The notes: generated by a model not told the origin, from the letters alone. Shown: positions 42,101 to 57,100, counted from the stretch's first letter. The stretch is 64,000 nt of DNA from Burhinus oedicnemus (GCA_008921705.1 VFFE01007634.1:1145085-1209084), one strand, 5' to 3'. Numbers and translations are program-made.

Positions 42101-45100
42101 AATTTTAAATACTTTTCTATAAGCCATTTCAGTGTATTTTCTGGCTTGTCTTATTATCTCTTATTTACATTGCTGAGAGCAGACCTGCACGAGCGGGGAA
42201 GTAGATTGTATGACCCAGCAGGTCTTTGCTGTTTCTAACTTACGATTCCATGATAATTGTGTTCCAGCCTGCAGTGTCACCTGTTGTATTTGTTAGATGA
42301 TACCTTTATTTACAGCAACAGTAAGCTGTTCGGTTTTTTTAGTAAAATACTGGAAAATATATACAAAAAATGCAGCATTTGCACAACTGTCCTATCAAAA
42401 GCCCCTTAAAATTTGTCAGTCTTTATGTTCAGTCCACTCTCTGTCAATTTTAATATTTCAACGACAGATGCCAGCTCTCATGTTTATGTTCTCATCTGCT
42501 GTCTAGTTTTCAGAAAGAATTATTTTGAATGATAGCTTTTCATTTTTGTTATTTATCAAAGAGACCATGAGTTAGTCCAAAATATTTATGAAGGTCATTA
42601 ATGCTTAAAGTACTTTTTAAACATGGACATGACAAAACTGTGATTTACTGTATTTTCTTTTATATCTCAGTCTATGTATCTGTATATATGGATATGTAGT
42701 ATGGATTTTCTTCTAAAACTAAGACAACATGAGAAATGGTTAAGTATACTGTAAATGCTTGCTTGGAGTAATATTGCCTTAAAGTAATTTTTTGAAGACA
42801 AAAACTTTATGGATTAAAAATGTTTTAATTTAGGATTTAGCTGTACTTTGCTGAATCAGTAAACAGAACTAAGGATTTCTAAACTCAGAAATATTTTAGT
42901 GAAATGATGAGGTGGTATAGGCCTGTGATGTACTGAATAAAAGCATCAGTCCTAATGGAACAAACAGTATAATGTATTTTTAACAGAAAACTACTTTTTT
43001 AAAAATATGCTGTTCGTGCTTTAAATACAAATACATTTTTTGGGAAATAGAGAAAATTTCCAAACAAAAAATTATGCTATTTTTTATGAAATACTCTTAA
43101 GGAAATATTTCAGTGTAGTCCAAGGTTAGTCACAACTGGAAAATGAATTTAGGCTTTAGCATACTTTATTTTTAAGTCAACATCAGCGTGACCTGAGGAT
43201 CAGTTCCCCAGATGTCTATGTTGAGAACCTTTCTTCTACAAAATGGGAACTTTAAGTGATTGAAATTACTGCTAAAATATATTCCATGTTGTTCAGACTG
43301 CTAAAAGCTTTCTTACAAAGAACAGCTGGAACCCTTGTGACTTGGTGGTGGCAGATATGACATATATGAGTTTATAATAAAGAGAGACTTTTTTATTTTA
43401 TTTTTTTCCCCTCTCAGTAGCTGTGACTGCTAAGTGCTGGGAAACAGCACAGGGAGGCTTTATGGGAAGCTTTCATCTCGATTTCAGCCCTGAGTTCAGA
43501 GTTTGTATTGTCTGAAGAGGTGGAAGGATTCTGTGCATAGGAATTGTGCTAAAAATTATTTATTTATTAAATATTCAAAAACTGTTCCCCCTTGAAAATG
43601 AAGTTTTACAGTCCAGGAATTTCTGTATGCAGAATTTAAAGGATCCTTAAGGATATTTTGAGCATGCTGAGTAGCTCAGTCCTATGTGTGAAATCATTAA
43701 CTGATACATGAATAAGACAAAAAAGGATGATCATTGTCATGTAAAGTATTTGTGTGCATGTCTCTTACGTTTTATGCAATACTGCTTATATCACTGAACA
43801 GCAAATGACTTTTGTTTTTTTTAACAGGCAGCTTCTAAGTTTACCCCTCTCACTATCAGAAGAGGAATTGCTTAGAATGAGGCAGGAGTTGCACTGCTGC
43901 TTCTCTCAGGTGGACAGCAGTTTGGCTTGGCCCAAGATAAGAGCAAGAACCTTGCTTCAGGTTTTCGAGATGGAGCAGAGGGACTCAGAGATGCTGAAAG
44001 TCGATCAGAATTTAGCAATGACCAATAAACAGGTGGGAATGATGTGGGATCAGTGTGGGGATGTGCGAGGTGTTCATGGGTGTATCTGCAGGTTTTTGGC
44101 CTTGGCTGCAGATACGGGTCCATAGCTTCTTCATAGGTGCAGCAGTGGTGCACACTTCCGGCTGTGTGGATCAGTAAACCTCAAAGATATTTATTTGGGC
44201 AGCAGTTGGATGAATATGTTTTTTTCATATAGACCTGTGTATTTCTGCTGCTTGTGTGTCCTTCCAAGAAGAAGGCATAGTTATAAAGAAGCAGATGGGT
44301 GGCCAAAAGGGACTACATATCTGAGGAGAACCCACTGAAATGCCAAAAGTTTGAGCGTTGCTAAGCCTGGCTCTGAATATTAGGTACAAGTTGGGTCCTT
44401 TACAGCCCAGATTGCGATTTCTCTGGCAGCCCCTACACATTACTAAATATGACACTAAATCAAGGAAAGATTTAGGGAGTTTCTGTAGATGAATGTCCTA
44501 CATTGTCTTGTCCATTTAGGAAAGTGAAGTTCCTGAATTAGCTGGTCTTTCCTGGCAAGAATTTGGGCTTGATTTCTGTTTCTTCTTTCCAAAAGAGTTG
44601 GGTGTATACAGAGGGTTGGGTTTTGGTTTGGTTTTTTTTTCAAATCTAAATATGTAGAAGATGAAGCACACTCGCTCAGAGAGACATTCCCAACAGGAAG
44701 TGTATCTGTCTATCAAATCTAGCACTTTTTTAGAGAACTCTCTGAGGGGTGTTCAGTTCCTTCAGTAAAACGTAAAACCTGTGGAATCATAAATTATTTT
44801 CAGTTCTTAAATTGGGGAGGGGGGAAGTGTTTCCTGTACAGTATCCGATACCATCGTAAAAAGGAGGACTTTCCCTTGCTTTGTTTTGGTTCAGCTATGT
44901 TTTCTAAATGTGTAAACTAACTTGGGTTAATTGTACTAGGAGTTAGCTTAGTTCAAAACCTTAATGATTTCTAAAGTACTGAGGAAGGGAAATGACTTTG
45001 CAAAGCCTTATAGTTGAACAGATGTTATAATTTCCCCAAGAGTACATTATACTTAGTTGATATTCTTGTAGAGAAATGTAAAGGTCAAGAATAATTTGAT

Positions 45101-48100
45101 TACATGGAACGGTGCCCCTTAATACTATCATGGTTCATTTGCGATTCATATACTGTGTCTTGAAAACAATGTAGTTCTTAAATTAATATTCTTTGTTCAT
45201 TTTTAACCATGCTGAAGAGACAACTTATCAGTTAAAATCTTCTCTTATTATCACTGCTAAAACTTGTTTAAAATCAAATTTATGTGCTAGCAGCTTTCAT
45301 GGAAAGGATGAATATATAATTCTACTTGAAAGAAATTAAAAAAAGAAATTTCCAACTGTGTCTAAAAGGAATCTTCTGAATGAATAGGCAGCACCTTCAT
45401 TTCAGAAGTGAAAGTCATCCTTGCCAAGTGTTTCATTAATTGGTGGATCTGCCAATAATAGCAAGTAATAATGTTAGCATCCTTGTATATCTCTTACAAA
45501 TAAAGCATTTTGTGCTTATCTTCTTACAGCAGCATTCTAAAATTAAAACACCAGGATCCAGGAATAGAAATAAGATAGATATTCTGAAGAAATCTTTACA
45601 GGACAAAATTGTCATTTATGAAGACTCAGTGAAAGATGAAAATTTGAATAAGGTAAGTGCAAATATTTTCTGTAGTGATGTCAAAACCTAGATCTTTAGT
45701 AATCAACGAATGACAGGTTTCTATCAATGTGAATAAGAACCAGATAGAAAAGGCATAAGGTGTAGTGGCACGATGCGTCTCTACTCTTGCCTGCATTTAT
45801 CAAGATGTAGGATTTCAATCTTAATAGTTTTTGCTTTGTTTGAATTTTTGCACCTTAGTTACAGAACTAATTTCGTGTCTCACCCTTTTTTCTTCTGGTG
45901 GTTCTGGGGCTTGGCATACGCATGATTGCAAGACTTCCCTAGATCCTGTGGGTTTCTTATTAAGGCTTTCAAAACATGGAAGGTGCTTCACTGCATACCT
46001 CAGTTGAGCAAGATTTAGTTCTTGGCCTCTCCTAACGCTACTGAAAACCCAGAAATGGGTTCTTGGATCCAAAGGCTTCTTGGGTAGGGGCTGAGTTTAT
46101 TTGTACACAGCTTATTGAAAAGCCTTTATTCTGGGGGGTATCTTTTAAAAGGCTTGAAGCTCCAATCTGAAGTTAATCCTTAAGGAATGAGTGGAGCCAA
46201 TTGGGATTTTGGAGGCTTTTTCCTTCTCTGCCAGCAGATGTTCCATGAGGTCTTGTTTGTATTCATTAACCTTTCTCTCCTTCTCTTTCCCACTTGTAAA
46301 ATGTGGGTAACATTACTTTTGTATATCAGAGGAACATTACAATGATAACTGTGTTACACATACGTGGTGCACAGCTGTAAGAACTATGCAGAAGCAGCAG
46401 GTGTCATTTGTAGTTAAAATTTGTAGATAAAAAATAGTTTCACAAATAATTGCAATATCAATTTTAGTACCAATTTGGACCAAAATCTGCTTTTACACCT
46501 CTTTTCTATGCTTTTTATACTTGTATCCTGAAGAATGAAAAATACTGGGTCAGCATGTTCGTTCAGAAATAATTTCTTTTATGTGAGAGCAACACATTGT
46601 TAGTGCAACACATTGTTAATATTGGTTGCAGATGATAAAAGCAAATGTTTATCTCGTGCAGCACCCAGTCTTTGCAAGTGAGAGCAGGTGCTTGGGCAAA
46701 AATGCAACAAGTGGGCAACTGTGTTCTGGCACTCTTTAATAATTTAGTAACTGTGATCCAAGAATACCCTAATCCTTTAATGGAGGCATTTAAAATTTTG
46801 GCTTCAATACCTAATGCCCTGACCTCCAAAAGTTAGATTTTTTATTATTTATTTTTTTTTTTAATACTGTTACTTGAAAGTACAACCAAGTACGGGCTAA
46901 GCTCTTATGTTACAAGAAGTACTGAGTACCTGTTTGGTATGAATATTGCCTTACATTTTTGTTAGAATCTTGTGTTACAATTGGAAAGTTAGCTTCTCTC
47001 AGCCTCATGGTTTCACTTTTATATGCACAATCTGGCATACCTGTTGTTCTAATTGTATGGCTGCCTGTTAGTTATAAAAAGCTAAATGCTTTGGGCTTTT
47101 CCAAATAAGGAAGCTAAACCGTTGTTAAGGAGAACCTTTGGTTCATATGTTATCGTTAGGACACAGAAGTATAAGCAATAAACCTTATGTTGATCACAGC
47201 GTTTCTTTCCGCTGTTGCAATCTGTTACCTCATTCTTTGTTTAGAATCTTGCACTTCTAAATTTTGCATTAACGTGAACGCTTTTATCATCTCACTCAAA
47301 AGTAACCATCTGAAGTTGCACAGCCAATTCAAGGCAGGGAAAAAGGATGATGGAGCAATATAGCTCTGCTGTATTTTTCCTGCCTTCACTGCTGCAGACT
47401 TCACACAGTGTCATGGATTCTGTGTCGCTACAGACGGCTGTAAAATAGTTTCCAGCTAATGCTTACAAAAGGAGCAGCGGGATGTGTTTTGTAATACTGT
47501 AAAACAGGCATGGCAGAGAAGAACAACTAACAGCTCATAGACAGGAGGTAGTGAGCTGGGAGGCCACGGCAAGAAGATTGAAGTCTAGTCTTGGAGCACC
47601 TGAGAGTATCATTGACCTCGCTATGAAAATCTTCAAAAGCAGAACGTATCTACTTCTTTTGTGTTTCATAGCTGTTTTGAGCTGTCTTGTATGTGAGGAA
47701 GTAGCTGTTCCTTTCTGAAATAGCAGTTACCTATCTCAGAAGAAACACAGTGGTGAAAATACTGACATTCTTTAGTCTATTTTCCCTGCTGGGTTTAGAA
47801 AACCCAGTAATTATACTTGCATGAGAAACATCGTTGGGGTTGCAGATAATCAATTACATTTTCAGATTATTCCCTTTATTTGTGATATTTAGGACTGAGA
47901 CAACACAGGTTAGCAATTAGTCTGAACTAAATATGGAATTTAGAAGTCAGTGCTTTCAAGCAATGGACTAATCATAGTGCATTTACAGCACTGGCAATTT
48001 TTTTTGTTTGGATGTTTCAGGTGGTATCAGCAGCAAATGTTATGGGAGTGGGTTCATCATAACCAAAATAGTTTGACTATAATAATATGTCAAATAGTAC

Positions 48101-51100
48101 ACTGTCAAGCAGTATTTTACAGTCTTTTTTTTTTTTTTGGTATGATAAAAGGCTTCAAAAATGGCCAGAGGATATTAGTTTATAACTAGTTTATAATTTA
48201 GTTTGTAATCAATATTTGTTCCAACTTCTACTGAAATCACCTTCTATGTCACACTGAAGTCAGGTCTACTTGCAAGCTTTGATTTTGACAAATGTATTTG
48301 TCTTTGTAGAACTGTGATTCCAGAGCTGACAAGAGGCAGAAAGAAACTCGGGAGGCTAGGAGTAGATGGAAGTACCAGCTGAGTAATGCAACATTTGGTT
48401 TGGTTAAGAGCAGTTAATTTACTGAATAATGTTGAATACATGCTGAATGATAAAGTTGAACGTCATTCCCATAGAATCATGGAATAGTTTGGGTTGGAAG
48501 GGACCTTTAAAGGTCATCTATTCCAGCCCCCCTGCAATGAATGAGCAGGGACATCTTCAACTAGATCAGGTTGCTCAGAGTCCTGTCCAACCTGTCCTTG
48601 AATGTTTCCTGGGGTGATGCATCTACCACCTCTCTGGGCAACCTGTGGCAGTGTTTCACCACCCTCAGTGTAAAAAAAATTATTGCTTGTGTCTAGTCTA
48701 AATCTGTGCTCTTTTAGTTTAAAAACATGACCCCTTGTCCTGTTGCAACAGGCCCTGCTAAAAAGTTTGTCCCCATCTTTCTTGTAGGCCTCCTTTAGGT
48801 ACTGGAAGGCCACTGTAAGGTCTGCCCGGGGCCTCCTCTTCTCCAGACTAAACAACCCCAACTCTCTTAGCCTGCCCTTATAGGAGGGGTGTTCCATCCC
48901 TCATATTAGGGCATGCTTAACATTTGGCTTTGTACTTAGTAATACGCAGATAGTCTCTAGTTTTGGACCATAAATCTTACAATTCATGGTATATACTGAA
49001 CATACCATATAAACCCCTGTTATTTGAAGTGGTTGACAAAGATATAAGTGTTTCTGTCATCGATGGCATCTCTTTTGACTTTGAATTCAGCTGCAATTAA
49101 AATATACGTTCTTGTGTCTCCTTATAGGTGAACTTCAGTTGTCAAACTGCATTTCCATCCTTCTTCATTATTCATTTTAATGGGTTCAAACTTACACTAA
49201 AGGTGATCACTCATTTACTCATTCATCTATTCATTATTCATTCATCCATCCCCAGATTTCATATATGTATAATTCATTTAAAATCCTTGTGTCTGAAATT
49301 GAGCCTCCTGTGAAGAAAGAGCGACTTTAAATTCAGTTGTGTGCACACACCTGTCAAAACATTTCTGTGTAATTTTTTTATCTGCATTTTTAAAGGTTTA
49401 GAGCACATCCTGTTCCTGAACCACAAAGGCAGCCTTCAAATATTGCTTACTAATTTTGTGTCATATAAAACAAATCATACCTCAAGCATATATTTCCACC
49501 TTTTTTGAGATATTATAAAAATGTGTGTATTCTGGTAGGCTGTATCTTAGACATGTAAATAAAAGCTGGAGGAAAAGAAGGACAAGCTCCTCGGTGTGTG
49601 TATGTTGTCATAACTCATTCAAACTGGTAGTGTTGTAGTAATTTCTATTAGTTAAGAAGCTGCCCTAGTACACTGAGTAGGGAACATCCCATTGACTCTA
49701 AAGCATTAATCTTTTTGAAAATAGACCTGTTTACTTCTAGGCAGGTAGGTCTGCTTGAATTTTTTGTCCCATTCCTTGAATATTATAATGAAAGCCATAA
49801 TATAAATCTTTTAGTCTCTTGCAACAAAAACATTGGTTGTTCTCATCCATCTTCGTTTTCCTGCTCTTAGGTAACTTCAGAACTCAACACTGCTGAAGTT
49901 TTGAAAGGTGACTTGTGGCATTAGCTGTCCAACCTGGTTCATTTCTAACATGAATTCCCCCTTAAAGTGATGTCTGCTGTAGCAGTCTCCCTGAACACCT
50001 TCCTAGATAGCAGCTGTTGTTAGTGAAGTATTAAGTGGCTGGCTGAATCGGATATAAATTCTTGGCCTTCCTTGAGAAGCTATTTCTTCTGGTATTTGTT
50101 AACCTGGCTGTTTTACTGTTAAGGACTCGCTTCCATTCCATCCTTTCTTTAAGAATCACCTAAGAGTGCAGCAACTTTCACTGCCGAAAAGAAGGGTGAG
50201 GGCAAGTCAATGGAAACTTCACAACTGAGACCTTTAAAAATTGGACAGTCGGACCATATGGCTCTGAAAATTGCTAATTGTTTCTTTAGAACATTGTCTT
50301 GTGTCACAGTGATCAGTAGTACAACACTTCAACATGCCTTTCAAAACAAAAACTTGAGTCGTATTTGTGAAATTAGTCTTGTTCACAGGCTTTTGAAGAA
50401 AGATTTATTTTTTTTATTTATTATTATTTTTGTTTTAAACATTTGCCTTGGCACTGAGGCACTTGCTTCTAGGCCTTTGTCTTAGATCACTAGCTCATAA
50501 CAATATCTTGAAATAACGCTTTGGATTTTGATAATAAATTTGCTTTGACAAGATAAACCAAACAAACAAACCCCCAAAAAACCCTGGGTTAGGGTGGGAT
50601 TGACTGTCTTGTGCAATCTGTATCGAAGTTGTGACTTGCGGAATATTCTGCAGAAGTTTTTATCTTTTAATTTCTGATTGGTGCTGCTAGAGTACAGTGT
50701 ACACCTTTGAATGCCTGTGAACTGCTGGACTAAAAGCTTAAATGGGAGATGCTAAAGTTATTTGCTTTTCAGTAAAAAGCGTGCTACAGAAAACAAAAGG
50801 CCTCAAATTCACTTCAATAGGTTTCTTGCCTGCCTGCAAACATAGAAGATAGGTATAAAAAACTATTATTATTATTGAATTTTTTCCTACTGAAACATAG
50901 AAACAAGCAGTGGATATTTCTGGATCTATCCTAAGGTAAATGTCATCTACTTTTTTTGAACTTGAGGGCAGCTCAGTTCTTTTTCCATAAACTCCCAATT
51001 TTGGCCATCTCTTTTGCTTTTCACTGTAGATCTCTGGCTCCCATGTTCAGAAATAACAGCTTAGTTTTTCACATTTTGGTTACTGTATTTCCAGTATGAT

Positions 51101-54100
51101 CTCTGAGTTGAATTCTCCTTCTAACTCAAATATCCCATATATTTATTTGTAACCCATATGCTTACTTATTATTTAGTGTCACACATCTACGTTATTCAAG
51201 ATGGATTTGTTAGATTAACAGTAATGTTGAGAGACGATGTCTGTCTTTTAAGATGGAGTTTTGTTGAAGATATCAAGAAAATAAATCTTGCCTCTACTTT
51301 GTGTCTGTAGGATGATTTCTTACTCTTGTGTTGTAATTGGCTTAATTCATGTTAGTAGGAAGAATTTCCTGAAGGTGACCTTCCATCTCTTGCATTTGAG
51401 GACGTTCCAGATGATTTAATGGAGACTTTGGAGAATATCACATCAGCGTGAATGAGAAAATCATAAGCACGTGTGGTTCCAAATCACATTTTAAATTTAG
51501 CTCTATCTACTGTTTAATAGAATTTAGATGATACATGCTCACTCTTAGCAGGTCCCTTATCAATAAAAGTTCCAGAGAAAATTCATGGGCGCCATGTTAT
51601 ATATTTATCATCTTAGGGATCTAAAAACCTGGTGGAAGTCTCCTTAAATGCTGCTTTAAAGCTAATCATGAATAGACTCAGTAATGTTTAATTCTGATTA
51701 GCATGAATAGAAAGCTAATAAGGTTTTAATGGCTGGAGTACATACCATCTCTATTCATCCAAAGATATTCTGAGGGGCAAAATCGGGTCTTGTGTGAATG
51801 GGAAGTCATACAGTGTCTAAAGACTGTGGTTGACCTTTACAGTGTTGTAGTGCATGCTTGCAGGGCAAATACTATAGGTCTTTATTATTCTTATTTTATA
51901 GACTGGTAAAAGTGTTGAGAGATTAAGACTGCATGTATAAAGGTATACCACAGGATGCCTGTCATGCTAAGACACTAATCATGTAGGTATCTCAATTAAA
52001 TAGGGATGTTCATCTCTGCCTGTTCTTTAAGAGAGACCAAACTTGAGGGGATAAGTACTTTTCCATGGAATGCAAATGTGAGTACCTGCTCTCAGGTGCC
52101 ATGGTGATAGTAAACTTAACCAAAACTTATTTAAAAGTTTTTGAGATGCTTCCTTTGATGGCTGTGGTTCTTCCATTCTGTCACAGGCAGTAGTTACTTG
52201 AGCATTGCTGGTAAAATGCGTAATACTGAAAACTTCTGAAAATGATGATTGCTGAAAACTTCTTTTTTTTGGATGCTGTGAAACCTGTCCAATTAGATTT
52301 ATCAGGACCAAAAGATGATTTAGAGATGGAGTGAGGAAAAACCCTGCGTTCTGATACCCAGCAGTGTACAGATGGGCTGTTTCTGTGCTTAGCTTCATTC
52401 TAAATCCAGTGTGTAGTGCACCATTTGATATTGACACCAAGCAGTGGAGTTGGAGCTGTCACGGTTGCATGTGCTTTTTCTGTGTCTTCTCTCTCTTACA
52501 GTCCAACTTTTGGGCCTGTGTGGATAATACAGGGAGAGAAAATAAAACCACACTGATAATTATTTGCAGTCTTTGAGGATTCAGCTCCCCAGTTGTTAGA
52601 CAGTCAGTGTAGCCATCAAGGTCTAACCTAGACATCCAGACTTAAACGTCAGTGGAAACAAATTTTTCAGGATACGAAACGCACCGAGAAGTACCTTTTC
52701 CTTTTCTTTTCCTGTAAAGGGAACTTAGAGTGACAAGCTCAGATGGAAGTGTCTAAAGAGGGTAATTGCAGCTGGCTACTATTCACGTTGCCGTGCAGAA
52801 AAATGGTCACAGTGCAACATCACTGGCTGTGAATGTCAATGGTATAGCATGGAGAGCTCATCCGTCACATTGCATTTGATCCTGTGCTTGCATGTGCTGT
52901 GCTTGCCTTTCACCCTTGCATAGTTTCTGTGGATGTCCCATCAGATGTGTGGTAGCAACATAGTTATTGAGTTAAATCATTTTGATTTAATCCTGTTTGA
53001 TGTCCATTCAATCCAGTTTTAATCTTGTTTGAAATCCATTACTGGCAGACTCTTGATTTACAGTTTAACTTTGGTTTATGTAAGAGAATTTTTGGTTATT
53101 TGCTTAAAGAATAGTAGGTTGAATTTCATTGATCAATATTAACTTGACACTTGCCATTTTGAAAATAAATACAGTCTTTCTATAAATTTGGTATTTTTGC
53201 TCAACAGAAGGATATAGTTTATCTTCCCATTTAACTAATCACATGGGTAAGCCTAGGTTTATTTATATTTCTAATTTTTACTTTTATTATATTAAAAATT
53301 ATATAGACCCTCTATTTTAGATTAGTATTTGATATTAAAGTCATGACTGTATTTAATATTAAAGTTAAGACTACCCTAAAACAAAGCCTGATCTCTTTGA
53401 AATATTTGACCTTACTGTAATACATTTTTGATCACTTAAACACAGTAAAAGCTTGGAATTTAATGTTAAAAGTGCTTTTAAAAACAATGTATTACACCAT
53501 AAGATAACAGCATTGATTTCTGTGCTGGTTTAATCCTGCTTGTTAATTACAGAGTAGTAAAATCATGAGCGTGCATGTAAGGTTTTCTGTTAATCTTACT
53601 ATCTTTTGTGTTTTGGTATTTTTTAGGTTAAGTATGAGTTGCTGCTTGAGCGACAGTGTCATCTGCGTGATCTGGAAAATAAACTTGGAGAGTATATTGC
53701 TTCTTTAGCCTTTCAAAAGACTGTTAAAAAATCCAAAATGTTGGAGCTGTATACTGCTGTCATAAGTGTACAAGCTTTGCTCTTTGAACAACTGAGCACA
53801 TCAAAAACCCTGTCAAAATTGGAATGTATTCAGATTTTAGAAGCACATAATCCTGTAAGTAATGAAGTTGTGAAAGGGAAAAATTCCTCTTAGGAGACAG
53901 CAACTATCACAGTAGCTTATTTGACTTTGTTTTAGCTGGGCTGGTTTGCAACTCCTGGTGGTCGAGCCTTTAATTTCTGTGATTATGTGCACTTTAATGC
54001 ACTCAGTGTAAGAAATAAAGAGAAGGAAATTATTACATCCAGGGAATATTGTGTATTTTATTATTTATTTTTATTATAGTAGCATCCAGAGATCTACAGT

Positions 54101-57100
54101 CAGAAAGAGCGTTATTTTGGTGGCTAATTAATACTAAAGTTTTATTGATCACAAGGAAGACAATTGCGAGGTGATTGTGAGTCATGACTGGGATAGTGTG
54201 TAAATTGTCATGACTGTGTTACAGAATTGTTGATGTTATAGTGCTATCCATACGATAAAATCCATAAACACACAATATGCCTCAATCATAAAGTTTTTCA
54301 GGATTATATATACAGCCACCTACCTGTTTGTCTCCCTCCAGGCACACCCAAACAGTTTAAATAGTGGAAACTTTGGAAAGGCCTCTTCTCTTCTCCGTAT
54401 TTATTACATACTTGGGATGTGCCAGTTTTCTCATCCTTTTTTAATACCTCAGTGCTCTGTATTCATAAAGATTTTTTATTTTTTTTTTTTTTACATGTTA
54501 TTTGCAACCATCCAAGTGAGGCTTGGGAGAGCACTGGAGTAGAACAAACAAAATGGGTTTTTAAGAGCAAAACCTCTTTGCTGGAGGGCATCATTAGACA
54601 GCTATTGCTGTGAAAGCTCCTGCTTAAATTTTAATGCTGTCATCTCTGCAGAGTTTCTCTTAGAATGGCAGTTAGAATGCTTATATGCTTCCAGTTTTCT
54701 TAAATTTGTATTAAATCTGTAGGAAATAGTGAAAGTTGTATGTAGACAAAGTATTAAAAATAATGGTTGTTATATAATTAAGGCAGTAAGTGTATGGGGT
54801 CTCTGCAAAGAGGTTGCTTCGAGCTTCTCTGTCCTTGAACAGATGAAGAAAAAGGATTGAAGGAGAGGCAGAAGAGAAACCTAGAGCAGCTAACACTGGA
54901 TTCTTTATCCAATGTGCAAGAACTGATTTGAGCCCTATTTTGGGGAAAAAAAAATTATTTTAGGCATTGTTTAAAGTGCATGTTAGGCTCGGTTTACAGG
55001 GACTGTTTCCCGTTGATCACACCTCTCTTGCTGTGTTTTTTTCCAACTCCTTTGTTCCTCTGGCTGGCAAACTTTAACACCTGTTACTTTAAAACAAATA
55101 TATCAGATTACGTAGGATTCCCTAATGCTGAGGACATCAGTGATAGTTCTGCCAGTCAGTGAAACAAACACGTCTGGCTATATGTGAATTTACTTCATCC
55201 CCTTAGAGATAACAAGTTAATACTTGATTTTGGTGTTAGGAGAGTGGATCTAAGCTCCAATGTCAAATCTTGCTGACCAGGGAGCAGACACTTGGAGATG
55301 TCATGCTCCAAAGAATCTGTAGTCTGAATGCAGTTGATGAAGTGGAGGAATAGATTAAAATTCAGCATTTTCTCCAAGGTACAGGTTAGGAAGTAGGGCA
55401 TTGAGATATTAAGCAACTTAAAGCTTGAGGTCAGACAAAAATGACACTGGAAAACTGGAATATGAAGCCTTCCTTCTGATGTCTAGTTTGACTCTTTGTC
55501 CAAAGAGAGTTCTTTGGCATGAGGGATCCAGTCTACTTAATAGTTTGAGTTTTAACCCTTTGATTTTTAGAGCATTGTATTTGAATCCTCATTTTATCAC
55601 ACTATATGTGAATTATTTGTCTTTTAACTTCAAAACTCTTTAATATTAGCTGTTGACTCAGTATAACTAAAACCAATCAGTCTGAGTTTCTCAAGCTGTT
55701 TCAGTGGCTTGATGCAGTTTATAGATGAATTCTAATGGTGCCATTCTTTTGTTTGGATCTCAGCCATGCTGGTAGTGTACTTTCCAGATGTCTTCTACAG
55801 TGGAAGGTTTTGGCGAGCATCGGCCTTTAACACAATGAAAATATCTTGAACGCCATGAAAATATCTTGAACACAACGAGAATGAAAGACTCATGTCTTTT
55901 GGCATTGTTCTGATATTCATAGCGTGCAAGTCATGTTTACTGAAGCCATGCAATGAATTGGAAAGTGTAATGACTGCAAGTGGCTGGGTAGAATGAAGAA
56001 TGAATAAACTAATATCAGAAATTCTGATACCATCCTTTTTTTCACTCCAAATGAAATTTTTTCTTCTAAGTTAAATTATGACTTTTTATCGTTATGTGTT
56101 TTTAACCTCTAGGAGATTGAAGAACTTGACAGGAAGCTGGAGTATGAGATGTTGCATAAGGAGTCAGCTCAGCAGCAGCAGCATCTAATGAGTAGGCAGA
56201 GGTGGACTCCAGATGGATCGGGACTTTCAAGTGAAGCTGTGGAAACGAATGCAGACAGACAGGTGACAGTTCTGCTAAGACAGGCCATGAATAAATGTAG
56301 GCAATTTATAAATCTGCACCAGCAAAGGTAAGTTCTTTGGTCTCGTGTTTTACTAAATTACTGCAGTCATTATAGACTGATAAGACACCACAGAGAAACA
56401 GCAGGGTAAATGTTCTGCTGTGTTGGGGAGGGACTGTACTTCTGTGTTTGAACGGTGCGTTTTTCTGATGTGGCCCAGAGCATAACTGAGGAGTCTTGGG
56501 AATATTGAAACAAGAAACATGAAATAATAATAACTTAGTTACATATAGATTGTGATGTGTTGCATGGCAATCACCATTTCTTGATGGGGACAGTGGAAAA
56601 ATAACAATACTCCTTAGCAGCAAGGAGGAAAAGAATTTTAGTCCAGTTTGGTCATCCCCCAAGGTGATAGGTAGGGACTTCAATGAAGCCTGATCTGCTG
56701 GGGTCAGAGGAAGTAGCTGAGACAATCTAAATTGAATTTCCATCTCCACCGTCACACTGTAGACTGAATTCCCTGTGACGCAATCATTTTTGATGGGATA
56801 TATTAACTGTTCTTCAGAGACAGGCTCAATTTCACTTTTCCCTGGCCAGTTTTTAAGTAAAGATATCAGTGACAAAAAAAAAATTGCCTCTTGGGAGGTA
56901 TGTAGAAATACCTGTCTTGTCATGAAGGTTGCCTAGCAAAAATGGGTGATCATTTGCAAAATTGCAAAGTATTGTATTACGTTCGTTAGGGTTACAGGAG
57001 TTGGAAATTACATTTCCATGTGTTTTGCACAGTATTAAAAGCCTACCACATTTCAAGGTTCATGTAAGATCCTGAGAGGGTGCTTTCCGTTACAAAGAGG

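Larger units (their letters stand above)
45653..53626 (+). other. EVC2 intron with CR1 and candidate terminal exon
   Basis: Eight kilobases holding a 16-bp tandem duplication (46589), a minus-strand CR1 (48470-48902), a degenerate ATTC-rich stretch near 49207-49250 and the candidate exon at 51359. The rest is unassigned. Confidence 0.85.

Noticed and set aside
52502..52576. Possible terminal exon after a strong pyrimidine tract and CAG
   Set aside because: It is phase-compatible, but the AATAAA lies inside the short frame before the stop. It shows how easily such candidates arise and lowers trust in any single one.
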